From contig NZ_AGUF01000059.1 in assembly GCF_000236785.1 (NCBI RefSeq), forward strand, positions 1-60,326: a stretch of DNA of 60,326 nucleotides, in the 5' to 3' direction. Below the pieces are notes generated by a model, which made no database searches, was not told the DNA's origin, and saw only the letters and a program-made list of their open reading frames with translations. The translations under genes were made by a program, and so were the position numbers. Position 1 is the first letter of the stretch. Every line of letters begins with the position of its first letter. Of the stretch, positions 10,001-17,426 are shown piece by piece. The stretch is from Achromobacter arsenitoxydans SY8. Lineage in GTDB: Bacteria > Pseudomonadota > Gammaproteobacteria > Burkholderiales > Burkholderiaceae_B.

Positions 10001-10181
10001 CGCGCGTGGTCAACGCCGACAGCGCCTGCGAGCGCGCCAGATCGGCGGTCAGGCTGGCCAGGAACCGCCCATGGGTGCCGATGCGCAGGCGCAGGGCGGG
10101 CTGCCCCGGCGGATTGGCCAGGTCGGACGGGGTCAGTGCGGGCTGTCCGGCGCAGCAGCCGCAGTCGGCGGGTGTCGTCAT
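7056..10181 (-). CDS. eCIS baseplate assembly protein (J-like) with inserted PA14 domain
   Basis: This 1041-residue protein has a Cys-rich N-terminus (DCGCCAG, residues 6-12), then FDAWAAVLDVLAFYQERIGNEGYLRTATERRS, typical of putative baseplate assembly proteins related to gpJ/T4 gp6. The C-terminal half has the conserved LRVRTLDRIVSLRDFEDYAAAFTGIGKAQAVW-type region. Residues about 333-470 form a complete PA14-like domain: GLYGEYYRG, FSVRWTGWV, DDGVRLWVDGDLLID, a ...H.I.IDYYE pattern and LAW. PA14 domains are usually carbohydrate-binding beta-barrels. Two J-like genes side by side, this one larger, are normal for eCIS wedges (Afp11/Afp12 analogues), but PA14 inside one is unusual. It overlaps both neighbours by 4 bp. 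Confidence 0.85.
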   Translation of the reverse strand: MTTPADCGCCAGQPALTPSDLANPPGQPALRLRIGTHGRFLASLTADLARSQALSALTTRDRDDPVLALFDAWAAVLDVLAFYQERIGNEGYLRTATERRSVQSLARAIGYELRPGVAATTWLAFTLETAPGAPLRARVEPWTRAQSVPAQDEQAQTFETLQALEARAAWNALQLAWREPVPPRFGARTLCLAGAATRLKPGDAVLIVGDERLRDPGNENWDFRRLTQVREFTPGPGEDGAPAYTLISLDRGLGSAAPHVQPAQRNPRCHALRAQARLFGHNAPDWRAMPATLRAAYLGMADDAKPAFSQFPQWPGFTLADVSDPPGTAAPGTGLYGEYYRGKAYGQRVMTRTDAQVDFHWAASGPGDGMPADNFSVRWTGWVLASVSGSHVFHVTADDGVRLWVDGDLLIDQWREQSPTEYSASVRLTAGRKHDIRIDYYEATGDATISLAWTVPGQARQAIPAASLYPADVHGVHLDAAYPKWMPGGWAVLSMPSYEELYRIADATPDAREGFALAGATTRLTLRGERVREQFNHALRETAAYGESEPLDWGARPASGLAQGHELVLDAYEPDLPEGRMLAVTGLVLAEDDAANAAPGARLLRGDPLASVRVARDRASADLEFEDGARVTVSLAEASDIVRIQRNDSAGGRTALLLDADLAHAYLPATVRINANVAPASHGDSRQMRIQPEVLGSGAGNRAFQRFTLQQKPLTFVPAPTASGAASTLELRVDGLLWNEAPRITALAPDERAYLLRLDDSGGATVQFGDGAHGARLPSGSGNVEARYRVGLGRQGNVAAGQLSVLLTRAPGVKAVVNPAAATGGTDPEAGDMARRNAPLRVRTLDRIVSLRDFEDYAAAFTGIGKAQAVWLWDGEQRLVHLTVAGEDGAALDPAGALYRNLLAAIDAARPPYQPLRVAPCRYLDFGLRAGLGIDARYEAPKVLQAAHARLLDAFGFAARAFGQPVHGAEALAVLQEVPGVLWVDLDALVFNAGLDGVAARRSSGPDATLPARSARWQQGSLQPAELLRPDPANLLLSERT

Positions 10182-12634
10182 GAGCCGCCCTCCACGATGA
10201 AGTCGATGCGGCCGTTTTCCGGGAAGTTGGGATCGCCGTCGGCGCGCAGCACTTCCAGGGGCGCGGCAAGGAGCTGGCCGCTGTCCAGTTCGCCGGCGGG
10301 CTCCCGGCCCCAGCGCTGGAAGCGCTCCGCGCGCGCCGACGCCACGCCGGGCACGGCCATCGCCGCGCTCATCAGCGCCGACAGCGCCAGCGGCGTGCCG
10401 AAGGTGTAGCGGTCGGGGTGAAAGAAGCCGGGCCTGCCGCTGCGGTCCAGGCCCGACGTAAAGACATCGCGCAGCGCCGCCTTGACGTCCGCGGCGAAGT
10501 GCCCGGGCGCCGCGCAGACCCGCAGCAGGATGACCAGCGGCACGTGGACGGGATCGGAGAACTCCAGATCCTGGCCGGCCAGCCGGAAGCGTTCCATGAA
10601 GGCCCGCATCGCGGTGCGGAATGGCGCGTCGACCTCCAGGCCGCCGCGCCGGTCGACGGTCAGGAACACGGTGTGCCAGCTTCCGGTCCAGCGCAGCCGC
10701 GCGGCGGCGCGCTGCACTTGAGGATGCCGTTCGGCCAGACGTGCGTAGTCGTCGGCGGTGACCGCGCGTTCCTGGACGCGGAAAGCTTCCGGGGCGTTGA
10801 GCCGGATCGCGTCTGCGGGTTCGGGCGCTGCGCCGCCTTGCGCGGGCATGGGGTTGCGCACGCGGGCAACGCCCAGCATCAGGTCCGGATCGTCGCTGAC
10901 CAGCGCGCCGATGGCGTTGGCGCCTACGTTGCCGCCGGGTCCGCCGCCCAGGCGGTAGCGGGCCAGCAGGCGCTCGCCCGCCGCGGGCGCGGCGCCGTAG
11001 CGGTTGTCGCCGAAGCGCAGCCAGGCGGCGCCGTCCGCTTCCGTTTCGACCACGAATTCGCGCGCATCGCGGGCGCTGCCGAGCAGGCTGCGCTGCGGCG
11101 CCCAGGGCGCGCTGGCGGGCGCCGGGACGTCGCCGGGCTGGTCGGGGTCGTCGGCCAGCAAGCTCATGCCGGTGGGCAGGGCGCGGCGCGGATCCTGCGC
11201 CAGCGCAGCGCCCGCGGACAGCGCGGCGCTGGCCGCCAGTTCATGCCGGTAAGGTTCGGCGCAGGCCAGCCCCGCGTCCGGCAGGCGGGGGCGGTACGGA
11301 CGGGCGGCCGGATCGTCCCGCGCCGTCGCCGTGTCCGGCAGCAAGGGCGTCCAGTCGCGGCGCAGGCCGTGGTCGGCCAGCACGACGTTGCCCAGCGCCA
11401 CGGACACCGCCTGCTTGACCAGCGCGCCGCCTTGCTCGAACTCGCGGCTAACGCACAGCGGGAACGGCAGCGCGTCGTCGGTATGCCAGGCGACCAGCAG
11501 CAGGTCGGTGCCGGTCAGATCGTCGCGGCCGATGCGCGTCTCGGTCAGCCGCACCGCGTGGCGGTGGGCGCGGTCGGCATCGGCCTGGCGGCCGGTGAGC
11601 GGGCCGATCGTCTCTTCGAACACCAGCACGTCGCCGCGCGAGAGCGTGAGCGGCGGGTCGTTCACCAGCGCCGCCTGTGTCTGGCCGCGCGGCAGGCAGT
11701 AGGCGGGATCGGCGAAGTCGTGCAGGGCGATGCGGCTGTGCGCGGTGCGCAGCGTCAGGTCGTGCAGCGTTTCGAACACCTCCACGCCCGGCATGGGCAG
11801 TCCGTCCAGCGCGTCGCGGCGGCGCACGGGCGCGGCCAGCGCCGCTTCGGCGGAACTGGTCAGCAGGGCCGCGCCGGCAGGCACGACGCGGCCGTCGCCG
11901 TGTGCGTTGGCCTCAAAGGCGACATAGACGCGCGCATTGCAGCCGTCGTTCAGCGGATAGTCCAGCAGGCGCGCATGCCGGCGCAGCGAAGTCCGGCGGC
12001 GTGCGGTATCCAGGTAGGCCTCGGTGGCGGCCGCGTCCTGCGCGTAGGAAAGATGGTCGGCCGCGTAGGCCAGCGTTTCCACCAGCGCCACAGTGAAGTC
12101 GGCGGGATTGCGCTCGGTGAAGTCCGGCATGCTCTGCGACAGCCGGTCGAGCATCAGGCGGCGGAAAATCTCGTAGTCCTTGGCCAGGTAATCCAGCAGC
12201 GGCTCGGGCGGCGCGGGCGCATCGCAGGCGTGCACGTCCGCGCAATCGAACTCCGACGGGCAGCCCGCCTTGAAGTTGATTTCGATGGTGGACAGGCACA
12301 GGTCGAAGCCCGGCGCCGGCGCGTCTGGATCGGCCGGGTTAACCAAAGCCAGCGTGTACCACGAGAAGTCGCCGGCCTTGTCCACCGTCAGCCGGATCTC
12401 GTTGCCCGACAGCACCGGGTCCGCGGCCAGCGCGATGCCGCGGATGCGCGCGCCGCCTTCGATGCGCACATGGGCGCGGCCAATGCCGGAAACCGGGTGC
12501 GCACAAATCACGCGCAGCGTGCGCTGGTCGGCCGCGTCGATTTCGACATAGGCGATGCCGTTGTCGCCCGGGGGCTGTTGGGCGCGCAGCAGTTGAAGCC
12601 GGCGCGGATGCGCGCTGCGGAACTGGCGGTTCAT
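10178..12634 (-). CDS. eCIS baseplate J-like protein
   Basis: This 818-residue baseplate wedge protein (Afp11-like position) contains LLDYLAKDYEIFRRLMLDRLSQSMPDF, then DFTVALVETLAYAADHLSYAQDAAATEAYL, the canonical opening of putative baseplate assembly proteins. Later come GGGPGGNVGANAIG and RLNAPEAFRVQERAVTADDYARLAERHPQV, the conserved J-family core. The frame is open further upstream, but I place the start at ATG 12632-12634 (MNRQFRSAHPRR). That ATG overlaps the stop of the gp25-like gene by 4 bp, and the longer N-terminus is only the antisense of gp25 coding. Known role: forms the wedge ring that anchors the sheath to the hub. Confidence 0.85.
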   Translation of the reverse strand: MNRQFRSAHPRRLQLLRAQQPPGDNGIAYVEIDAADQRTLRVICAHPVSGIGRAHVRIEGGARIRGIALAADPVLSGNEIRLTVDKAGDFSWYTLALVNPADPDAPAPGFDLCLSTIEINFKAGCPSEFDCADVHACDAPAPPEPLLDYLAKDYEIFRRLMLDRLSQSMPDFTERNPADFTVALVETLAYAADHLSYAQDAAATEAYLDTARRRTSLRRHARLLDYPLNDGCNARVYVAFEANAHGDGRVVPAGAALLTSSAEAALAAPVRRRDALDGLPMPGVEVFETLHDLTLRTAHSRIALHDFADPAYCLPRGQTQAALVNDPPLTLSRGDVLVFEETIGPLTGRQADADRAHRHAVRLTETRIGRDDLTGTDLLLVAWHTDDALPFPLCVSREFEQGGALVKQAVSVALGNVVLADHGLRRDWTPLLPDTATARDDPAARPYRPRLPDAGLACAEPYRHELAASAALSAGAALAQDPRRALPTGMSLLADDPDQPGDVPAPASAPWAPQRSLLGSARDAREFVVETEADGAAWLRFGDNRYGAAPAAGERLLARYRLGGGPGGNVGANAIGALVSDDPDLMLGVARVRNPMPAQGGAAPEPADAIRLNAPEAFRVQERAVTADDYARLAERHPQVQRAAARLRWTGSWHTVFLTVDRRGGLEVDAPFRTAMRAFMERFRLAGQDLEFSDPVHVPLVILLRVCAAPGHFAADVKAALRDVFTSGLDRSGRPGFFHPDRYTFGTPLALSALMSAAMAVPGVASARAERFQRWGREPAGELDSGQLLAAPLEVLRADGDPNFPENGRIDFIVEGGS

Positions 12635-12993
12635 GGCAGGTCCCGGGTAAAGCGCGCCAGGCGGCGCTGCTGGCCCTGGCGCAGCACGTACTGCACCTCC
12701 ACCTGCAAGACTGCGTCGCGGCTGGACACGTTGACGGCTTCCACGGCGATCCGTTCGCCCAGCCACTGCTGCAGCGCGCCCTGCACGCTCATCTGCACCG
12801 CGGCCGCCAGCGTGTCGCTGTTGGGCGCGAACACCAGTTGCAGCAGCCCGCAGCCGAAATCCGGCCGGTTGACGCGTTCGCCCGGCACGGTGAACAGCAC
12901 CTGTTCGATCATGTCGCGCACGTGGGTGGCGTCGTCGGCGCCGCGGCTGCGTCCGCGTTCGTCGGGGCCGAAGGGAAAGCGCAGATAGGGCAT
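12631..12993 (-). CDS. eCIS baseplate protein, GPW/gp25 family
   Basis: This 120-residue protein starts MPYLRFPFGPDERGR. The diagnostic gp25/GPW core follows: DMIEQVLFTVPGERVNRPDFGCGLLQLVFAP, with the conserved E-x-R core motif of sheath-initiating gp25 proteins. Length fits the family (about 110-140). In T4 and PVC, gp25-type proteins nucleate sheath assembly at the inner baseplate. It lies directly after the PAAR-like gene (11-bp gap) and overlaps the J-like gene by 4 bp. The larger reading frame covering it runs antisense through the PAAR and spike genes and is not real. Confidence 0.9.
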   Translation of the reverse strand: MPYLRFPFGPDERGRSRGADDATHVRDMIEQVLFTVPGERVNRPDFGCGLLQLVFAPNSDTLAAAVQMSVQGALQQWLGERIAVEAVNVSSRDAVLQVEVQYVLRQGQQRRLARFTRDLP

Positions 12994-13004
12994 GGCGGCG
13001 GTCC

Positions 13005-13328
13005 TTACATGCCCACGACGCGCGGCTGCGCCTGCAGCGCCATCAGGGGCGTGCCCGTGGGCATGCAGACCGAGGCGCCGGCCTGCAGGGCGGCGGGCTG
13101 CCCGGCGATCAGCACGCGCGTGGCGCCGCTGAGCCACATGCCGGTGACGCAGGGACCGTTGCCCGAGGGCGGCGGCGGAAAGGAGCAGCCGGCGATGGAG
13201 TAGGTCGACAGTATCGTCACGGCGGGCTGGCCCGACAGCATCACGCGCGGGTTGGGGGCCACGGGCACGGCCTGGCCGCCGTGCGAGCACAGCACGGTGG
13301 CGCCAAGATGCAGCAGGGGTCCGGGCAT
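13005..13328 (-). CDS. eCIS PAAR-like spike tip protein
   Basis: This 107-residue protein starts MPGPLLHLGATVLCSHGGQAVP and has the CSHGG and SYSIAGCSF-like features of PAAR-like tip proteins (DUF4280-like). Cys and His residues (C14, H16, C48, C60) could bind the metal that stabilises the spike apex. Known role: a sharp conical tip on the VgrG-like spike that may carry effectors. Its position, directly after the spike gene (12-bp gap) and before gp25, matches the PVC/Afp order. C-terminal PTGTPLMALQAQPRVVG is typical of these proteins. Confidence 0.8.
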   Translation of the reverse strand: MPGPLLHLGATVLCSHGGQAVPVAPNPRVMLSGQPAVTILSTYSIAGCSFPPPPSGNGPCVTGMWLSGATRVLIAGQPAALQAGASVCMPTGTPLMALQAQPRVVGM

Positions 13329-13340
13329 GGCGCGGTCTCC

Positions 13341-13856
13341 TCAGGTCACCGTCAGGGCGCCCTGGTTGATGTTGACGACAGGGCCGGCCAGCATCACGGT
13401 GGCGCCCTGGCCATTGGACAGGGTGATGCCGATGTCGCTGATCGAAATCATCGCGCCTGTCTTGGTTTTGAGCAGGATGCCGCCCGTGGGGCCGGGCAGG
13501 TCGGAAATCATCAGGGTGTTCTGGCCGCCGGTCTGCAGCACGATGCTGGGCGACACCGGCAGGCCCGCCAGCGCCAGCGCGGGAACCTCGGCCGCCGAGC
13601 CCCAGAAGCCGCCGACCCAGATGGGGTAGTCGGGCTTGCCCTGTTCGAACTCGACCCACACGCCCGCGCCAATCTGCGGCAGCACGAAGGCGCCGCTTTG
13701 CTGGCCCGCGAAGGGCACGCAGGGCATGGCCCAGCTTGAGACGCCCAGGCCCAGCACGTCGGGCACCTGCACCTGCAGGCGGCCCATCTGCATGGGATCT
13801 ATGTTGCTGATCACCACGCCGCGGAATTTGCCGTAGTGGCGTTGCGGTTCTGTCAT
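13341..13856 (-). CDS. eCIS spike protein (gpV/gp5-like, VgrG C-terminal part)
   Basis: This 171-residue protein starts MTEPQRHYGKFRGVVISNIDPMQMGRLQV, then VPFAGQQSGAFVLPQIGAGVWVEFEQGKPDYPIWVGGFWG. That is the OB-fold of the phage baseplate assembly protein V / VgrG gp5 domain. The C-terminus (ISISDIGITLSNGQGATVMLAGPVVNINQGAL) has the repeating short strands of the trimeric beta-helix needle. In type VI VgrG this part is fused to the hub; here hub and spike are separate genes overlapping by 4 bp. It would sit between the hub and the PAAR-like tip. Confidence 0.88.
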   Translation of the reverse strand: MTEPQRHYGKFRGVVISNIDPMQMGRLQVQVPDVLGLGVSSWAMPCVPFAGQQSGAFVLPQIGAGVWVEFEQGKPDYPIWVGGFWGSAAEVPALALAGLPVSPSIVLQTGGQNTLMISDLPGPTGGILLKTKTGAMISISDIGITLSNGQGATVMLAGPVVNINQGALTVT

Positions 13857-14980
13857 GGGGGCACCAGGGGCAAGGTCGAGATCAGGCCGTTGCGGGCCAG
13901 CGAGAATTGCTGCCGGAATTCGCCGGCCTTGAGCGTGCTGTCCACGCGCTTGACGTAATACAGGCCATCGAAAGCCAGGCCCGCGCCGCGCACGCCCACC
14001 AGCTGGCGCGACTTGAGCACGTGGCCGTAGCGCAGCACATTGAGCGAGCCGTCGGCGGTGACCGCATCCGCGGTCGTGCCCGCGGCCATCGCGAGGCCGC
14101 GGCCCAGGGCGGCGGCCGGCGACAGCTTCGCGGTTTCCTTCAGCAGGGTCAGCCCCTTGCTCATCGGCGGCAAAAGACCCAGCGGCGGGCTGGTCAGGCT
14201 GATGTCCGGCACGGGCAGGGGAATCGGGAATTTGGTCAGCGGGTTCTGGATGAAGATGACGGGCAGGGACGCGTCAGACTGGTTGACCGAAAACGACAGG
14301 GAATCGACGTTGCTGTGCACGTCCATGCCCAGGTTCAGGGCGGGCTGCACCGGCCCCAGGCGGATCTCGGGGCCCCAGTAGGCCACATTGGCGCCGGGCA
14401 TCGGGCCGGGCTCGATATAGAACACATGGCCGACCTCGGCCGCCAGCTGGCGCACGTAAGCCAGGTCGGTGCCTTCGTGAACGGGGATGCGTTCGACCGG
14501 AATGGGCACATCGGTGAACGGCGACGGCACGATCAGCGGCAGCATCCCGTACAGCGCGTAGCGCCCCACGATGGCGGCCACGCGGGCGGGCGGCGGCATG
14601 GCGGGATAGGGCAGGCCGCTCATGTCCTGCTTGTCCATCGCGACCGTCAGATCTTCGCCCGTGACGGTCAGGCGCGATTGGCCGGGCGCGTTGCCGTCGG
14701 TCAGTTCCTGGCGTGTGACGAGGCCGTCCATCAGCACTGTGGGCAGCCCGTTCAGCGTCGCGATCAGGATGACGCGCAGCCAGGGCACCTGGCCGCCCGC
14801 AATCACCAGCAGCGTGTTCAGCGGCGAGCGGTTGCTGATGGAGAACGTCAGCTGGAAGCCGCCGGGGCCGTCGGCGGACGAGGACACCTCGGCGCTTTCC
14901 AGCCCGTCCATCAGCGGCCGCGGCGCAGGCACGGGCAGGCCCGGGCCGACCAGCAGCGTCAGGTGCACGCCATTAAGCAT
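13853..14980 (-). CDS. eCIS hub protein, phage late control gpD-like
   Basis: This 375-residue hub contains VSSSADGPGGFQLTFSISNRSPLN, LMDGLVTRQELTDGNAPGQSRLTVTGEDLTVAMDK, VHEGTDLAYVRQLAAEVGHVFYIEPG and a C-terminal GLAFDGLYYVKRVDSTL. These match the gpD/gp27 hub fold (Pvc8 N-terminal half). I choose ATG 14978-14980 (MLNGVHLTLLV) because a GGGG tract lies just upstream and it overlaps the LysM gene stop by only 8 bp; an upstream in-frame ATG at 15001 is possible. Known role: trimeric hub that turns six-fold tube symmetry into the three-fold spike. Confidence 0.85.
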   Translation of the reverse strand: MLNGVHLTLLVGPGLPVPAPRPLMDGLESAEVSSSADGPGGFQLTFSISNRSPLNTLLVIAGGQVPWLRVILIATLNGLPTVLMDGLVTRQELTDGNAPGQSRLTVTGEDLTVAMDKQDMSGLPYPAMPPPARVAAIVGRYALYGMLPLIVPSPFTDVPIPVERIPVHEGTDLAYVRQLAAEVGHVFYIEPGPMPGANVAYWGPEIRLGPVQPALNLGMDVHSNVDSLSFSVNQSDASLPVIFIQNPLTKFPIPLPVPDISLTSPPLGLLPPMSKGLTLLKETAKLSPAAALGRGLAMAAGTTADAVTADGSLNVLRYGHVLKSRQLVGVRGAGLAFDGLYYVKRVDSTLKAGEFRQQFSLARNGLISTLPLVPP

Positions 14981-15302
14981 CGCCGGCCCCCATGGCCGCA
15001 CCCAGCGCGGCGGGCAGCGTTACGCGCAGGCTGCGGCCGGGTTGTTCCAGCGCCGCCGGGCGCGGCGCGTCGTTGCCGTCGGCCAGGCGCCAGAACTGCA
15101 GCGGATCGCCCAGCGCCGCGGCGGCCAGCCGGTCCAGGCGGTCGCCCGGCGCCACGCTCAGTTCCCCCACCGGCGTCAGCGCGGCGGGGTCGGGCAGGAA
15201 GCGGCGGCGCAGGTAGACCAGCGGCCGGCCGTCGGGGCCAGGCATTTCTGCCGTGGGCACATCGTGATAGCGGCTGTTGGCGGGAAAACGCTGGACGCTC
15301 AT
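14973..15302 (-). CDS. eCIS LysM-domain protein (tail protein X-like)
   Basis: This 109-residue protein has a LysM-like core, ELSVAPGDRLDRLAAAALGDPLQFWRLADGN (residues about 47-77), preceded by YLRRRFLPDP. It matches the small LysM/gpX-type proteins placed between CIS_tube and hub genes in eCIS loci. In several systems this LysM segment is the C-terminal part of one Afp7/Pvc7-type protein. Here it is a separate gene overlapping the CIS_tube gene by 4 bp, so the two products probably act together at the tube-hub junction. The cell-wall binding known for LysM elsewhere is not implied. Confidence 0.8.
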   Translation of the reverse strand: MSVQRFPANSRYHDVPTAEMPGPDGRPLVYLRRRFLPDPAALTPVGELSVAPGDRLDRLAAAALGDPLQFWRLADGNDAPRPAALEQPGRSLRVTLPAALGAAMGAGDA

Positions 15303-15952
15303 GGCAGGGACTCCAGACCGACAGCGCCCAGGTCGCCCAGGCCGGCCATGGCGGCCAGCCGCTCCTTGCGCTGTTGATACACCAGGTAGAGATGGCCGCC
15401 CTTGTCGCCGAATCCCAGGTCGCCCACGTGCAGCACCCGCAGGCCCAGCGACACCTTGGCGCGGATCGGATTGAGCCGGGCGTCGAAGGCCTCTTCCGTG
15501 ATCGAGAAATCGGTCACGCGCACGGGCACCACGCGTTCCCGGCTCCAGACGAACAGGCTCAGCGGCGCCACGGTGGGCGCGATTTCCAGGGTGCCCAGGT
15601 TGGCGATCTGGTTGTTGCGGATGAGCGCGGCGCTGTCCGGATAGACGATCGTCTCCAGCGCGGCGAGCTGAGCGTGGATGCCCGTGTCGCGCGCCTGCGG
15701 ATGGTCGTCGGGAAATTCGAGCTGGTCGGTGGCGTCCAGCTCGGCGTCCAGCTTGATCGTCTCGGCCGGCGGCCCCTTCAGGCGCAGCGGTTCGGCCGCA
15801 GCGCCGCCGTCGTCGACCGTCTGCGGCTGCAGCGACCGGGTCAGCGTCTCGGGGTTGTACTGCAGCGAGATCACGCGCTGCACGGCCCCGCTGGCCGGAT
15901 CAATGAGGATGATGCCGCCGCGCAGCAGGCGGGGCGAAAGCGGGCCGCTCAT
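15299..15952 (-). CDS. Contractile injection system tube/baseplate adaptor protein (CIS_tube family)
   Basis: This 217-residue protein contains GAVQRVISLQYNPETLTRSLQP, LKGPPAETIKLDAELDATDQLEFPDDHP, LAALETIVYP, LSLFVWSRERVVPVRVTDFSITEEAFDARLNPIRAKVSLGLRVL and VYQQRKERLA. These are all hallmarks of the CIS_tube family (Pvc7/Afp7 N-terminal domain). The start at 15952 (MSGPLSPRLL) is fixed by a 4-bp overlap with the upstream 89-aa gene. The larger open frame upstream is antisense to other genes. Known role: adapts the inner tube to the hub. Confidence 0.88.
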   Translation of the reverse strand: MSGPLSPRLLRGGIILIDPASGAVQRVISLQYNPETLTRSLQPQTVDDGGAAAEPLRLKGPPAETIKLDAELDATDQLEFPDDHPQARDTGIHAQLAALETIVYPDSAALIRNNQIANLGTLEIAPTVAPLSLFVWSRERVVPVRVTDFSITEEAFDARLNPIRAKVSLGLRVLHVGDLGFGDKGGHLYLVYQQRKERLAAMAGLGDLGAVGLESLP

Positions 15953-16218
15953 GGGTAGGCCTGCGGTTCGGCGGCGTTGCGCACGGCGGTGATCTTCTGC
16001 ACGCCCACCAGCGATTCGGGCCAGTGGCGCGCGGCGCTGAACAGCTCGGGGCGGTAGTCGAATTCCAGCACGTAGCGCGATGCCGGCATCCGCGCCACGC
16101 ATTCCAGCTCCACGGCGCGCAGCTTGCCCGGCGGCTCGTCGACCATGACGACGTCCGCGTACCGCGTCTGGCACAGATCGAGCACTTCTCCCACGGTCTT
16201 TCCTACCCAGTCTTCCAT
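15949..16218 (-). CDS. Small protein of unknown function between the DUF4157 effector and CIS_tube
   Basis: This is an 89-residue acidic protein (MEDWVGKTVGEVLDLCQTRYADVVMVDEPPG...). It has alternating strands, one internal Cys pair too far apart to suggest zinc binding, and no signal peptide or membrane segment. I do not recognise the family. It starts 15 bp after the DUF4157-JAMM gene and overlaps the CIS_tube gene by 4 bp, so it is certainly co-transcribed. The position directly after a candidate toxin suggests an immunity, chaperone or loading factor. That is inference from position only; a minor structural part is equally possible. Confidence 0.7.
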   Translation of the reverse strand: MEDWVGKTVGEVLDLCQTRYADVVMVDEPPGKLRAVELECVARMPASRYVLEFDYRPELFSAARHWPESLVGVQKITAVRNAAEPQAYP

Positions 16219-16233
16219 GGCGGCACCTCGGGT

Positions 16234-17400
16234 CTAGATCAGATTCATGCTCTTGGGGACGGCGCTGGCCGCGTCCGGACGGCAGGCGCGGTAATAGCAG
16301 ATGCCGCAGCCGTCGATGGACGCGCGCACGGCGGTTTCGACCTTTTCCTGGAAGGTGCCCGTCGCGGCCGCGAACGCGTCGTTCCAGCGCGTCTTGATGT
16401 CGACGTTGCGTTTGCGGCAGTCGTATACGGCTTCGTAGTCCTGGATGTTCAGGGCGTAATTGCAGCTGCCTGCGCCGACGTACTTCACCCAGCCCTGGTT
16501 GCCGGCCACGAAGTTGGCCACGTCGGCGCCGGAAAAGCTCACGCCCAGCCTGGACTTCTCGGATTTGCTGTAGGGATGCGTGTGGAACGTGCCCAGCGTG
16601 TAGTCGCCTTTCTTCTCCGCGGGCAGGCTGATGCTGCCGCCGCCGCCAGAACCGGTGCGGATGACGCGCTTGCCGTCCTTGTCGGACACGATGCGTCCGC
16701 CATGCTCGGTGACGGTGTCTTCGCCGTGGCCGGACTTGGACCACGCTTCGTTGACGGCGTCGAAGACATCGTTGGGCATGGCGTGCGTGGCGGGGCACTT
16801 GCGCGCCTCGGCCTCGGCCACGCGCAGGTCGCCCATGCCCGCGCGCTGCACCGTCTGCGACGCCGTGCCGCGCGTGGCGGCGGGGTGGGCAAGCGCATTC
16901 GCGGCGCGGTCGGCTTCGGCCTCTTGCGGCGAATGCTCGGGGCCCAGTTCCAGGGGCAGTCCCGGGCGGTAACGCGCTTCTTGCTGCACCACGTGCGCCA
17001 GTTCGTGCGCAAGCAGGGCGCGGCCCTGGCGCGTGCCCGGCGCATAGCGTCCGGCGCCGAACGCCACATGCGGACCCACGGTATAGGCCTGCGCGCTCAG
17101 GGCGCGCGCCGACGCCGCCGCCCGCGCGTCCGCGTGGATGCGGACGCGGCCGAAGTCATGGCCGTAGCGGTGTTCGAAATCCGCGCGGTCGGCGGGCGCC
17201 AGCGGTTCTCCGGTGCTGCGCAAGACCTCTTCAACCTGATCCGGGACTGCCAGTTTGCCGCGGCGCGCACGCCCGGTCAGCGGCGAGGCGGAACACGACG
17301 ATTTGCCGCCGCAGCCGCAGGCGCAGCGGCGCTGCAGCAGGCGCGAGCGCGGCGGCGAGGCATCGGGCTGGGGCGCGAAGAGCGGGGCGGGGGGTCTCAT
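16234..17400 (-). CDS. Putative eCIS cargo effector: DUF4157 domain fused to JAMM/DUF4329-like domain
   Basis: This protein has 388 residues. Residues 25-36 are a Cys-rich CACGCGGKSSC motif, and residues 60-170 are the DUF4157 domain (RYGHDFGRVRIHADARAA, LLAHELAHVVQQ). HELAH at 132-136 is an HExxH zinc site. DUF4157 is known as a signature of eCIS-loaded effectors. Residues about 195-388 form a second domain with E232 (TEHGG), HTHP (H273, H275) and SGAD (S290, D293). This is the E...HxH...SxxD arrangement of JAMM/DUF4329-type metallo-isopeptidases, although the loop between HxH and SxxD is longer than the usual seven residues. A Cys cluster (C365, C368, C373) lies near the C-terminus. It sits inside the structural operon. 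A toxin role is inferred, and its substrate cannot be read from the sequence. Confidence 0.75.
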   Translation of the reverse strand: MRPPAPLFAPQPDASPPRSRLLQRRCACGCGGKSSCSASPLTGRARRGKLAVPDQVEEVLRSTGEPLAPADRADFEHRYGHDFGRVRIHADARAAASARALSAQAYTVGPHVAFGAGRYAPGTRQGRALLAHELAHVVQQEARYRPGLPLELGPEHSPQEAEADRAANALAHPAATRGTASQTVQRAGMGDLRVAEAEARKCPATHAMPNDVFDAVNEAWSKSGHGEDTVTEHGGRIVSDKDGKRVIRTGSGGGGSISLPAEKKGDYTLGTFHTHPYSKSEKSRLGVSFSGADVANFVAGNQGWVKYVGAGSCNYALNIQDYEAVYDCRKRNVDIKTRWNDAFAAATGTFQEKVETAVRASIDGCGICYYRACRPDAASAVPKSMNLI

Positions 17401-17426
17401 GTCGATATCCCTGGATGGCGCGAGGC

